64,000 nt of DNA, taken from NCBI GenBank assembly GCA_025504975.1, contig JANUWI010000011.1:186001-250000 (forward strand), read 5' to 3'. The notes below the pieces were generated by a model. It was not told the origin of the DNA and made no database searches. It saw only the letters and a list, made by a program, of their open reading frames with translations. This document shows positions 1-11,725 of the stretch, piece after piece; positions within the stretch are counted from its first letter, which is position 1, and each line of letters begins with the position of its first letter. The position numbers and the translations under genes were made by a program. The stretch is from Plenodomus lindquistii (taxonomy: Eukaryota > Ascomycota > Dothideomycetes > Pleosporales > Leptosphaeriaceae).

Positions 1-3000
1 GTACACAACGCACCGGGAGGCTGACAAATGTGTTATTAGCTTGTATGCTATGCTCATGACATGCTAGAGTACACAGCAGCATCATTGTGCTTAACTGATT
101 GCGCATAGTCACCCTAGAAGTATGTGACTGCGGTATTGTACGGCGTAGAGTGTGCGTTGAAACATACGAACTCCTCCGTAACCTACCGATGCTAGGCTAT
201 TCCACACTCTTACTTGGTGACTGGCTGGATGAATATAAATGTGTGTGCGCGGTTCGTGGTGGGTGTACTCGATCCTTCCCGTTTGAGCAATGCAGTCAGC
301 AATTAGTATCTGGTCGGGTCTGACATACCCACTCCTTGCGAGCATACCGGACGGGAGAGCTATCAGGTGGTACAGTGCGTGGCACGATATATTGATGTTG
401 TTTTTAGATATAGCTACGTGTGAGTGGTTGCAATGGGTGACTCATATCGCGGCGGGGGTTCAGTTGCCAGTCACCTGCTCGTCTGATGGGTATCGCGGCA
501 ATTGGGTCCGGGGAAAGGGTAGTCCTTCTTGTGTTTGTGTGTCACCTGTCTCGAGTCCCAGGGCTATGGAAATGCCATATATCGTCGATCAACGATTGCT
601 AGAACGGTTCCACGGCTCTACGGACCACAGCGTGGAACGTTTGTACCTCGTGGCCCCCACATTGCGGTCAAGTCATGGTACTACGATTGGTGACATGTAT
701 TCCCCGTAGTCGTCCATTCACGGCCGTGTAATGGACAGGGCATCGATTCCCACGGTGAATGAATCGAGACAAGCGTATGTGTGTGCCCCGATGCCTTTGA
801 GTTACGCTACATGCTCGTGCATGGCCAAATCAGTGTCGTCGCTCGCGTTCTGGGAAAGGATTCATGCGGGTAGCCGACCGGTATCTGATCCGTCCAAATA
901 CTAGATCAGGACTGTCGTGCAATGCATAATTCTTCCAAGTACACATGTCGTAAGAGCGGGGCATGATGGACCTCAGCTTTGAATCCCTTGGACACGGTGA
1001 TGATGTGGTACAACTCACCGATTTAGAGTGTGTCACAAGCAATGTTGATACCGCTGTCTAATCAGCAATACTACGGAGATCGGTAAGTGATCCATTGGTT
1101 AGTTGTCATGAACGTGTCGTAAGGGGGGAAAGTATGACATGCATCCTGCGCTGAAACAGGAAGTCATTACTGGACAACGGAGGGAGTTGAGACTTATATT
1201 GTAGTTGGCGTCAATATGTATAAATTGGCATGTATATAATTCATGATCATATCTTCATATATCCGTATGCGAATGTGTGAGGACGTAGTGTATGGTGAAG
1301 GGTCGACCCATCATATTTGTCAGCAAAGAAACTGCTGTAATTGTATCGCGTAGGCACGCTACAACCAGCAGATTCTCTCATGCAAGGCGCTGGATGCAAG
1401 AGGAGGGGATGACCTACCTCATCCCACCGCAATACGCCAAACAAATTGTCCACAAGCCTCAGCCCCAGCTTTTATGAGCAATCAGTTCTCGTCTACCCTC
1501 CAATTGGGATTTCCTAGCTTAGCCGTCTCAGGTCTCCACCAGTTCTCGTCCCCAGATCTAAGCTGCGCAAACATGCGGCAAAGCCCGTTGACTACCCCTA
1601 CACTTTGCGAGTACTAGTGCTCACCTTCGCCATCAGGCCCAATTCTGCCGCAAGTCCGATGCTGACAGCAGTCCACTTCTTACGCATAAAAAAGCATACG
1701 CACATAAAAGTCACCATAAGCTCAAACCCACACGAAGTGCAAAGGATGTGGAACCTCGTCAACGTCGGCTCAGATATGCACACGATTTGTATACGCCTAC
1801 ACACACCTTCCCCTTCCGGCATAGCGTACATGAAGTTGCATGTGGTACTCTACGGCAGCCGGGAGAGTAAGGACATATACAACTAGCTCGCCTTACGGCT
1901 GGCACGATACGTCGCGCCACGGTTTCGGCGTCACCGCATGATATGTACATTATCACATCCACCATCCTTTGCGCTAGTAGGAGTTGACCTGCCTTTGAGC
2001 TGCGCGGCTTGCACGTCTCTTCCCACTACGCGTGTCGATGCAAACCATAGTATGTGAACATCAACTGTGTGGTTCAGGAGAGTTATTTCTTCACGACCGT
2101 CGTGAGACAAATTGTATATAGGATGGATCTGGCCATATTGACGTCTCGCTGTGTGGTATGGAAGTTCAAGTTTTGACGCCTCGTTAGGTAATCGATTGGA
2201 TCATTTGTATCAACGGCCATCGTTGCGAGCCAAGAGTCCTGCTTGTTTGACTTTACAAGTACTGCACGAACGTGTATCGTCGTGCGCGGTACTAGATGAT
2301 GCAATGACTTTCCCTGCCCTTCGAGGTTCTGTGTGTCGGAACTCCACCACCCGAAAATCACATCCTACGGTACCAGGAGCAGACATGATTAGTCGCTATA
2401 CGTGTGTCGTGTAGACCAACCCGTGGTTCACTCTAGATAATGATACTTGGGCACCTTGGAAGTATGCTCACCGAAAAATGTATTTCCATGAGGAAGGGAA
2501 CGCTCCGGCCAGGCTGAATGCAGGTCGAGGCCTGGGACACCGCAAATCACGGTATCGAGCAGAGGATCGATCATCTCACGCATGCCTGATATTTCTACTA
2601 CAGTGTGACCGCTTGACGAGCCGTACGTGTGCTGAAGCTGACGACACCTATTCCCCAACCACTTGAGATTGCGCCCTATGCACGCCTTGGGCCTGGCATC
2701 TCTTACCCCAAACTTCCCCACCCCATTCTGTAGGGTTTCATATTACATTTGGCGGTCGTCGTGAGCAGAGTTGACTGCGAGGGAGTGCGCGATGTAATTC
2801 TGGCTCAGATCGCACACGGAGGCTCGTAAGGGGGGCTGACGAGTGCATCGCACTCTCGTTGCTGATCGACAGAGCGCCGTGTAGTAGTGGATGGGAGTAA
2901 AAGCAGGGCGGTGTTAGGCTGATGACGGGAGAAGTTATTCGACCTAGCCACAGTAAGATATTTGACCTAGCTAGAACCCACGAACTTCACGGCTTTACAA

Positions 3001-4043
3001 AACCACCACTACAATAGATATGCAGATATCTGAAAAAGCAGATCTAGTATTTTTTACCTTTTGCAGCGATCAGACGAAAAAAAAAGATAGGGTTTCAGTG
3101 AAAATACGCAATTGTGGGGCGTTAAAGTTGGGAGGAAAAAACCGATATCTAACGCTAAGCAGGGGCCTGCTACAAGCGCGATATGTGACTGGTTGAAACA
3201 CCGTATGGCTAGGTCAATTATCTTACTGTGGCTAGGTCGAATAACAACTCCCGGCTGATGACTGGAAGATAGTGTGGAGAGGAGCCAATTCGGAAAGATC
3301 CTAGCGCTCGAATCTTTGGTCCTGGGCGGTGCATGTCAGCAGATGATTTTCTGATCCAAAAGGAAAGGTAGAGAGCGCACTGTTGAGCACGGCTATACAA
3401 GCTAACAGCTGATGCTGAATGCCGATGCGTAGTCTGATGTAAAGACATCATCGATCTGGGTACCGCCACCGCAATAGGCACATCGAAACGACGAAGGCCG
3501 TTCCACTCGCATCGAGCTACTCATCGATGTAGAGTACAACAGACAAGTTGCATAGGTGGGTCAAGGTGGCGAAGATAGCTCAAGATCGTACTTGTATATT
3601 AGATGACGCACTTTTTGAATAGTATGATAGATCGACGTTGGGGATATGATCTCAGATTTAACACACCATGGGAAGATATCCCGTAAGTCGTCTAGATGAC
3701 GCCCGCTCAGTGAACAACGCCCCTAGAATGCAGCAAAACCCGTTGTCGAACATGTTGTGAAAGGTCTTCGAGTCATGCTGTAATGCCTCTCTAGTCGCAT
3801 AGTACACGGCCGTTGCCCATCAAATTCGTCATGCAAGGGAACACAAGCCTGGCCCGGCTATTGTATCGAATAGTTACACGAACTTTTCCAGATATGATAA
3901 CATGCAGATACCCGCTTGAGGGTGCGGTAGTGAGATACACAGGCTACATCGCCTGTCACCAATGGCGAATAATACTCGAGAAGGTGCCGCGGACAACATC
4001 GGCCCCAGGAAACATCGCTAAATGCTGCGCTTGATCAATACGC
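1..4043. other. Gene-free stretch at the left edge
   Basis: I see no supportable gene here. Open frames are short (the longest is about 139 codons, 290-709 on the plus strand). They overlap on both strands, carry no recognisable motif and cannot be joined across plausible introns into a known protein. No tRNA-like cloverleaf or long repeat was seen. It could be intergenic DNA or a decayed repeat; composition alone does not let me choose. Confidence 0.5.
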
Positions 4044-6437
4044 TCATGATTCGTTGTGTACTTCGTTAATGACACCCGACTTGGGTGCGATTGGCCCACT
4101 TGGGGGACTGGTGATCGAATTTATGGAACCGGCACGGTCTATTGGGGTTGGTGGCGGCTCGTCTCTCATGCAGGCGTTCTCCAACATGTTCGTCCATTTA
4201 CCACTTGTACCAGCATGGCTGTGTTTCAAGTGCTGGCGAAAGTGGTCGGCGCGGAAGAACTTTTTGGCCTGATTGCATTCGCCAAATTTGTGCACGTGAT
4301 TCAAATGCTCGGATCTCGCCTCCCAGTCTGCGGGATTGGGGAATTCCTCGCCACAGTATCCGCACACGTCGGCTGCGGCTGGTCGAGTTGGCGATGTGTG
4401 GAAAGCAGCTTGGACGCCAGCGAGAGTTGCGCACGACCACGAGTGCCTGCGTAGATGGAGCGAATTTTGATGACGCTCGGCCTCATTCTTATTCTTGAAC
4501 CGGTTCGGACAGTACTGACAGATGTACTGCTTTTCTAGTTCGTGCAGACTAGGGTTTGAATATCAGTTCATGTTCGGGTAAAAGTGGGCTTGGCCAAATG
4601 GCGGTGGGGAAAGCTCGGATGTCACTTACCGTAGCTCTTCCTCGCTGTCAAACTTCTTGGGCTTCTTCGGACAGCATTCGCAGATGTAGGCGCCCGGTAT
4701 GCGGTTTGCAATAGAGTTCTGTCGCGAATGCATCATGCTATCTGTCGATAATTTGCGAATTTGAGGGTGTTCAGTCTCCGAAAAGCCTCGTTGATGGGGT
4801 GGTCGCGATAAAGACCCACGGGGACTCGGTTCCAGTGACCTGCTAGCTGCATACGGCGAGACAGGGCCCGAATCCGTTTCGCCCAAGGGCGACAACGCAT
4901 TAGGTGAAAGGCGCTGATCTCCACCGTAGCTTGTCATGCTACTCGCAGCTGTCGAGAAGCCAATTGAGGAGCCGATAGACCCAGTGCGTGGGCCGAGAGA
5001 GCCATTCGATGACACCGAGCCTGATACTGACTGGAAGCGTGAAGCTGTACAGTTGCGGTTGACTAGCATCTGCTGTGAGCGGCGGTGATACAAGTCAGTA
5101 TGACCGCTAGTAGTAGGGCGATCCTCGCGCGCGGCTTCCGCAGGTGGTGATGAGGCGCGGCGTTTCAGGCCACCCTTGGGGCCCAGATTATAGTCGTCCG
5201 CATCCGCGGGGATGCGATCGTTGATGTTTAACTCGCGAAGACCGTTCTCTTCCATGGCAAATTCAGGTTCAGCAAATATACTATGATCGTAACTACCGCG
5301 GTGTTGAGAGGACGAGTCGTCAAGAGGCCCAGGCGTGGAGATGCTTCCGAATCGTGCTCTGTGTGACTCGAGCGAGCCCGCGTCGAAATTTGGGCTGCGG
5401 AAGCCGTTGTAGCCTGGCGAGATTGCACCAGAAGGCGGCCACTTTGGACCAGGCGAGTCAATGCTTGGATGTCGTCGATCAGGCACTGAAAGAGGCTTCA
5501 GTTGCCCATTGAGCTTATGCAGTGGGGCGTGGGGGTCAGATGGGTCCTGCCCGCTAGTAGAGAGAGGTGGTGCGGTTGCCCGGGTGGGTGTATTGGGGCC
5601 GCCGATCTTGGACAGGAGCTGCTTGTCGTATGCGTGGGATGAGTTTTGAAGCGCTTTTTGGCCAAGCTGTCGCTCGCTGGTGAATCTGTGGCTCGTGTCG
5701 ATCAGCGACATGTGCATGTCTGAGAGTGTGGATCCTGGCCGGGCATTGTACGTGCGCCAGGGTAGATGTTGTAAAGTGAACAGAGACAGGCGAGACGAGA
5801 CGGAGAAAGGAAAGAGAAGAGCGTCATATCATTCATACCTGTGGTTTCCGAGAGACGGGCGAGTCTTGACGGAGCGGTCCTCGTCGCTGTTGTGTTCCAG
5901 GCTGGTCTCTGAGCTCATGTCGTCGTGGGACCGCGAGATGGAGGGCTGGCGGTCATGGCCAAAGATGTAGTCGACGGAAGGCTCCCGCGGGCGCGGCTGG
6001 TTGCTGCTGGCTCCACTGCCTAGCAAGCTCGAGCCAGGCCTGACAGTCGCCAGGCGATTGCCGCCAAAGCCAGTATCCCTCGGGCTGTTTGTGTTACCCC
6101 ATTGCCAGCCGGGATCCTGGCCGCCTCGGACGTCGACGTGACGCGGAGGAGGCAAGGGCGGGGGGATGTCGTCGCGGGCTCTGGGAATAGCCATGGCGAC
6201 GGCCGGGCTGGGGCCAGGACTCGATGGCCGGTGGTGGTGTGGCAGCGTGTAGCGGTGGGACTCCTCATATACCCGAATGCTCGGGGTTGAACTCGCAGGC
6301 GGCATGACCGTGCCAGTCGTCGGGGCAGGGGGACCGCCACTCACTGGCAGCTGAAGCGCGCCCTCGCAGCACACTGTCACGGGCAGCGCAACTGTGGCGA
6401 GCAGCACCAGCAGCAGCAGCAGCACCCGCTCCAGCAC
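4044..6437 (-). CDS. C2H2 zinc-finger protein, putative transcription factor
   Basis: Three exons fit: 6437-5839, 5685-4630 and 4548-4044, with GT-AG introns of 153 and 81 bp. They give 719 residues if the first ATG of the open frame is used. The first two thirds are Pro/Ser-rich and probably disordered. The C-terminal 190 residues hold several Cys/His fingers: a CECC start, then a CQYC...H...H finger, a CGYC...H...H finger and a final C...H...H unit. Joining at 4630/4548 places the sequence ELRLHELEKQYICQYC across the splice, which confirms the model. This finger layout is typical of a fungal-only family, presumably nuclear DNA-binding. The start is uncertain: the leucine run at the proposed N-terminus is simply the complement of CAG repeats, so translation may begin at Met codons near 6305 or 6194, or in an upstream exon joined at a CTTCAG acceptor near 6355. 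The target genes cannot be read from the sequence. Confidence 0.85.
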
Positions 6438-6462
6438 CAGCGGCAGCAGCAGCAGCAGCAGG
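6401..6462. repeat. CAG/CTG trinucleotide-rich tract
   Basis: Two runs of CAG on the plus strand are separated by CACCCGCTCCAGCACCAG. On the minus strand they read CTG and make the leucine run at the doubtful N-terminus of the zinc-finger protein. Confidence 0.9.
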
Positions 6463-6610
6463 CCGAGGGGGGATCTCGCAGGCTCGAGGGGGGGGGGGCA
6501 GTTGCAGTGTCGTGCACAGACCTGGCGTCTCTACATGGGGTTAGCCGGACAGGACGGCATGGCCGACGCAGGGAAAGCGCTGGCAGCAGCAGCGGTGCAG
6601 GGCAGCAGGC

Positions 6611-6645
6611 GGCATGGCAGCATGGCAGCATGGCAGCATGGCAGC
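6611..6645. repeat. Octamer tandem repeat GCAGCATG
   Basis: About four head-to-tail copies of an 8-base unit (GCAGCATG, last copy partial) lie in the region upstream of the minus-strand zinc-finger gene. Confidence 0.9.
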
Positions 6646-7020
6646 TGAGGCATCGAGGGAGAAGAGCCGCTTACCTGCGAGGGAGAGGGAGTGTGCAGCG
6701 CAGTAGATGCAGTACTGTGTACACGGTATACTGGCACGCCAATCGCCAACGGCCGCCAGGGAGTACGTGCTGGCAGCTGCACGGATACACCGAGTAGTCC
6801 TCGACGGGTGAGGCTGCTGTAGGGCTGATTGTCGGATCCTGAATACAAAGTGCCAGCTGGAAGCCACCGCGCTCAAATCAACCCAAGCCGGCGCTCCGCC
6901 CAATGCTCACTGCGAGTCGGACGCGCGCTCTGCATGCAACTTACACGGGCAGCCCTCGCTCAAGGTCCAAGTACCCGCCGGGAATGCTGCGGCGCCTTAG
7001 CGTAGCGCAGGAAACGGGTA

Positions 7021-7036
7021 GTGGGCGTGGGCGTGG

Positions 7037-7062
<26 letters not shown>
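7021..7062. repeat. Hexamer array (GTGGGC)7
   Basis: Seven perfect copies of GTGGGC. The plus strand has seven GGG tracts separated by the 3-base loop CGT, which meets the usual G3N1-7 quadruplex rule. It lies about 0.6 kb upstream of the proposed zinc-finger start, on the strand that would be the template for that gene. Confidence 0.95.
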
Positions 7063-7068
<6 letters not shown>

Positions 7069-7524
7069 AGCGGGAGCAAAAGGGAGACAATGTCGAAAAC
7101 AAGCCGGCTACCGTAATCCTCGTCAGGAACAGGTGCAGTCGAGCAGAAACAGCCTCGACAGACGGCGATGGCAACAATGGCGAACACAAGAGAGCAGCAA
7201 CGCCCTTGGCCGGGGACGCCTCAGCATTAAGCAGCATGCTTTTGCCCTGTGCTCCAAAAGTCGGTGATTGGCCATGTTGCCCACAGCTAGCACCGAGCAT
7301 AGTGTAGTGGAGCGCGCGCAGGGGTTGCTCATCCTTACTCGCAGTCACACCAGCGAACCATGCCTCCGGGGCATTCGAGAAGTCTGCCGAACATGTCGTC
7401 GTCCGAACTCGCTGCACGCCAATCCTGCCTTCCTGCCTCGTGCATGGAGAATCTATGGGTTGCACCTTACACAATAGCTGCCTTGCTGCTGTCGCCTCTG
7501 CTTCATGCTTCATCGTCATGGTAT

Positions 7525-7543
7525 TGGTGCTGGTGCTGGTGCT
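7525..7543. repeat. Short TGGTGC repeat
   Basis: About three copies of a TGGTGC hexamer lie within the non-coding stretch between the zinc-finger gene and YVH1. Confidence 0.75.
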
Positions 7544-9042
7544 GTCCACTGTCGAGATTGCTCTTGCGTGCAGCGTCCTCACCAGAGACCTCACTCTGAC
7601 CAGCAGCGCTTGGCTACGGTAGAGCAATCAATCGCTCGCTGGATTGGCGCCCGCCCGCGCCCGCCCATCCGCCCGTCGTCGATTCTTACGCAAACCATGG
7701 CCGATCGACACACAGTCAGGCGCGAGTGCAACGGTGAGATAGAGTAGTGTACATGGGTCATGGCGTCTTGTGCGGGCTGATCAACGTACAGGCCGGGGAT
7801 CTCACCATGGCCAGCATGCAGCACCACGCTGTACCATAATCGGTTTTCCTTGCGGGTCCGATTGGAGAGGAGCATCTCCTCCGCGGCTCACCTTCAGCCT
7901 TGCGCCGAATACTAAGAGTCCTCTGGCTGGCCATCTCCGCAACGCAACGTGGGTCTCGGCCGTCCTCGCGCGCGGGTAGACGTACTGAGGTGGTCACAAC
8001 GATCGATTCGCATGCACACTGGCATGCACCATCTCCGGTCGCTAGTCTGGCATTCAGCATTCTTTTGTCCGCTCAATGTATTTTTGGTCGTTGTACAACC
8101 AATGGAATGTAGGCTCCATGTGGTTCGCTCACGTCCATTGGATTCTTCTTTGGGATCCCAAGTGACATTGAACACAAAGGCCCCAGCAACACCATTCAGG
8201 CCAGACGTTGCTTGTAAACCTTACGCGTGTCGGTGGGCATGCGCTAGTCGTCTTGAGTCTGCACGTCTTGTCCTCGCCCCTTGGTAGACTGCAGCGTCGT
8301 GCTCTAGCATGGTGGTGGAGACCTGATAAACAGTACTCCGCCGTGTGCACATGACACAAACGTCGGTCCAGATGATGGGATCTGGGGGCTACATGCGCCG
8401 AGGAAGCTGCACCAGTGGCAGCTGCGTCGTCTCCCCACTCTTTCATGCGCGCCTTGAATGTTGCAGCCAGAGCTAGAGCAGCCTGCAGTATAGCCAGGCA
8501 TGTTCTGTGGTCGTGCGTTGGAGGCGGAACCTTCCGTTCGCTAGATGGTGGAGCAGTGAGCAATACACCGCTTGCTTGAAATTGTACCATGTAGACACCA
8601 GGGATGCCAGTTCTGTACGCCACAGGCTCAAGCTAGCCGCTGCATGACATGTTGAGCTGTCAACAATGGTGCGGTTCCAGAACGTGAGACAATCGATACA
8701 GTGGTCGTTGCTGCGGCCAGGAATAGCGAGACTGCTAAGTAGGGCTGTGTTGTGTGGCGCAGCACCCCACGAGGGCCTGCCTTGCTTGCAAATCTCGTTC
8801 CCATTGCCTGCGAGCCCCTGTTGTCTTGTTGTCGTTAGCAATCGCGTACACTGACTGACCTTGGCTGTTGGCTCACCTTGTCCCAAAGTGGGTGTGTGTG
8901 TGAGAGCGTCGGAGCCCTGAATTTTCACCGAGGTTTCCAACCCACAAGCGTGCCTCCGTTGTCGACAAACGTGGTATCCTATCCAGAACACCCTCCAATC
9001 TCCGGTGCCCAACCCTTTCTGGTCAGCCAAACCTTAGCAGTC

Positions 9043-10501
9043 ATGGCCCTCATCGACAGAGTACCCGGTGATCTCAACCTGTACATTGGTGGGTACGTAA
9101 CAGTAACGCCATTATCGTCTCGGGCAACCCCTTGGTCCTCCACTGTCCGGGGTTTGAGAGACCAACTAATGAGCTATTCGCAGAATGTTTACTCTACGAC
9201 GGCGCGAGGCCCTCCAGCAGGCCAATATCACCCATGTTCTGTCCGTATTACGCACACCTCTTGATCAGGACCTGTTCCGCCCCTTCAAGCACATGGTGGT
9301 CGAAGTCGACGATGTCGATGATGAAAATCTATTGGAGCACTTTCCAGCCACCAATCGCTTCATACAGGAAGGGCTTGATGCGGGTGGCGGAGTCCTCGTG
9401 CACTGGTACGTCAACAACCTGGTCAAGCTGAGCCTTGCATACTCAACCTTCCATCTTCACCAACGGTTGCCCTCCTTGGCAATTTTGCCATCTTCAGAAC
9501 ATTCGGTGGCTTGCTTATCCTGCTCACTGCCATGCGGCACAAACACTTATTTCTGTTTTCCACGCGTCCTGCATCCGTCTTTGATGGAGAATTCTCCATC
9601 CTTCCCCTTCTCCTTCTTGCAGCCCCATCTAAAGCACACCGCTCCCTTGCCACTCTCTCTCGTAGCCACTCAGGTCATCATGCCAACCAACCTCTGTTCT
9701 CTAGTGCCATGGGCAAGTCTCGATCAGCTACCGTCGTCATCGCTTATTTGATGCAAAAGCACAACATCAAACCATCGGAAGCTTTGTCTCACGTTCGGCA
9801 AGCGCGATCCATATGCGAGCCAAACCATGGCTTCATGACGCAACTAGAGCTCTATGGCGACATGCAGACTCCTGAAAACATTGAAGAAACCCCGGCCTAT
9901 CAACGCTGGGTATATCAACGAGAAATTGAGCTGAGTCGCGCTTGCGGGCAAGCACCAGAGGCGGACAAGATCCGCTTCGAAGATGAACATGTCACCGATC
10001 AAGGCTCTGGTTTCGAGCTGAGATGTCGCAAATGCAGGTGAGTGGAATTGCCTGGTAGGGAGTCGATGTGACCATTCGACGTCTGCTGCCGTCTAGCTCG
10101 CCCAGCGCTTACATGACCCCAGACGGCCACTTGCGACATCTCAATACCTACTACCACATACATCAGCCTCCGGCCACAGTAGTGAGAGCACAAAAACGCC
10201 TCCAGTCACCGCATCTCGAGATTGTGCCCACTATTTCCTTGACCCATTGTCCTGGATGCGCCCCGAGCTCGAGCAAGGCAAGTTAGAAGGACGCCTCGAG
10301 TGCCCAAAGTGTCACACCAATGTGGGCAAGTACGCCTGGCAAGGGATGCAATGTAGCTGTGGGGAATGGAGGGTACCCGGGATCAGTCTCTCGAAAGGAC
10401 GAATTGACGAAGCGAGGAAAGCCAACTTTGGCATTCGGCGGCCCCCAGGAACTTCGGGCCCGCCCCCCTTGAGCGAAGCGCCTGTGAAAGAAAACCTTTA
10501 G
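9043..10501 (+). CDS. YVH1: Dual-specificity protein phosphatase Yvh1 (DUSP12-like)
   Basis: Four exons (9043-9092, 9184-9405, 9705-10037, 10123-10501) give 327 residues. The N-terminal half is a dual-specificity phosphatase. It begins NLYIGG...LRRREAL and carries the signature HCAMGKSRSAT (HCx5R) with the nucleophile at Cys91. The codon for this cysteine is split by the second intron (TG|T). The C-terminal half is the Yvh1 zinc-binding domain, with CRKC, CAHYFLDPLSWM and a CPKC...CSCG pair. In yeast, Yvh1 acts in late 60S ribosome maturation, releasing Mrt4 so that the P-stalk can form, and the zinc domain is the essential part. I infer the same role here. The frame across all three splices is exact and the length is usual for the family. 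Confidence 0.96.
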
Positions 10502-10514
10502 ATTTGCTTTCGAA

Positions 10515-10540
10515 CCTCCCCCCCCCCTCCCTCCCTTCCC
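10515..10540. repeat. Pyrimidine tract downstream of YVH1
   Basis: A nearly pure C/T run with a 10-base C core lies 14 bases after the YVH1 stop, within its likely 3' untranslated region. Confidence 0.85.
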
Positions 10541-10623
10541 AAGACGGTTCAAAAATTATGACCTCATGTCAGTTACAATTTCTTAGGCGCCAAGAGGCGT
10601 GGGCACATTACCCAGTGCTCAAG

Positions 10624-11064
10624 ATGGACATATATCCGATTTATCGGCCCTCATCTGATAACAACGGCGATCCGCTAGACGACCATCCGTCTAGCCGTCT
10701 TAACATCGCGCATTATAGGTTCTCCAGTCGCAGTCACCAGAATCAGAGTCAGCTTGTGTCTGTGCCGCGTGGGAGCGAGGCTGGCTCTAGGCGACTGCTA
10801 CAGGTGGATACCGCGTTTTACACACCGCCCGAGATTTTACAATTAGATGATCAATTTGCGTCTTCACCAAAATGTCTCACCCCACGCGAGCACACAAGTA
10901 GATCGTTCCCATTGTCTTACCCGCTTGACTCGCAGCTGGAAGTTAAGGCCATCATTCATGCTACTCGGGAATTCTGTCTTCACACCGCTTTGCTTCCTCG
11001 TATGCTGGTCATATGGAGGACAAAAAATCAATTGAGTGCGAATCATGCAGGACACCCGCAATAG
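10624..11064 (+). CDS. Unrecognised open frame, possible orphan protein
   Basis: A 146-codon ATG-started frame begins MDIYPIYRPSSDNNGD. It is open upstream to just after the YVH1 stop. The product would be polar and probably disordered, with no motif I recognise. It may simply be YVH1 3' untranslated sequence. Nothing beyond its length supports it as a gene. Confidence 0.15.
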   Translation: MDIYPIYRPSSDNNGDPLDDHPSSRLNIAHYRFSSRSHQNQSQLVSVPRGSEAGSRRLLQVDTAFYTPPEILQLDDQFASSPKCLTPREHTSRSFPLSYPLDSQLEVKAIIHATREFCLHTALLPRMLVIWRTKNQLSANHAGHPQ

Positions 11065-11725
11065 TCAGAGTCCATCTGTAACATGCTCAGCAACAACACT
11101 GTTCAAATATTGCTACATCATCGCACAGGGAAATCTCACCGATGTACCGTGTTTTACGGATCCGCTCGTGCCTCGCACACGGCCCAGTCGCACTCTGACC
11201 AAGTGCTTACTCACTCGTCAAGAACCTGTTACAGAGAGCAGAAGCGTCAGCTACTGTAACTTAATATCCCTTTGTGGATATGACGGATGCCAAAACACCT
11301 CACACCAAGGGTTGAAAGGGGCCTATTTCAGCTCTTAGCAATGAATTGGCTGACTGGCAGCTGCAGCAAACCGTAACTTGATCGCGGGCTCATGCCATCG
11401 TGACGGAAAGGCGACTTCATTTAGATTTGTCAAAACCACAACAGCCCTCAATGGATGATCGGGTGACCATTCATCGAGCGACAACTACTCGCGATGCATG
11501 CATGTCAAAGATGTTTCTATGCTGTTGATATTTGTCTCTTCTACACCATTATGAGGTTCACTTTGCTCCAGAGCCATTCTATGTCACCCTTTCCCTTGTA
11601 CAAAACTCATCAAACGTTGATCCTCCCGTCCATTACCATCGCCCTCATAGCCTCAATACTCATATCCACAGCCTTCTTCGCCATCTGTCGCCACATGTGT
11701 TAGCAAGCGAACTCCAAACACACCA

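Larger units (their letters stand above)
6438..9042. promoter_or_regulatory. Repeat-rich divergent intergenic region (zinc finger / YVH1)
   Basis: This 2.6 kb stretch separates two divergently transcribed genes and should carry both promoters. It holds the simple repeats listed separately and a poly-G run near 6489-6499. The longest frame (6941-7627, minus, 228 codons) is low-complexity, made partly by the hexamer array (Pro-Arg repeats), and is not convincing. Long leaders are common for fungal transcription-factor genes, so part of this may be transcribed 5' leader; that is inference. Confidence 0.5.
10502..11725. other. Convergent intergenic region after YVH1
   Basis: This lies between the 3' ends of YVH1 (+) and the DUF1857 gene (-). 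A pyrimidine tract (mostly C) occupies 10515-10540. The rest shows no known feature apart from one unassigned open frame at 10624-11064, listed separately. Confidence 0.5.

Noticed and set aside
4056..4454. 132-codon plus-strand frame
   Set aside because: Overlaps the zinc-finger exons on the opposite strand; no coding signal of its own.
6941..7627. 228-codon minus-strand frame in the zinc finger/YVH1 gap
   Set aside because: Partly made by the hexamer array (Pro-Arg repeats) and low-complexity sequence; no ordered segment and no splice partners.
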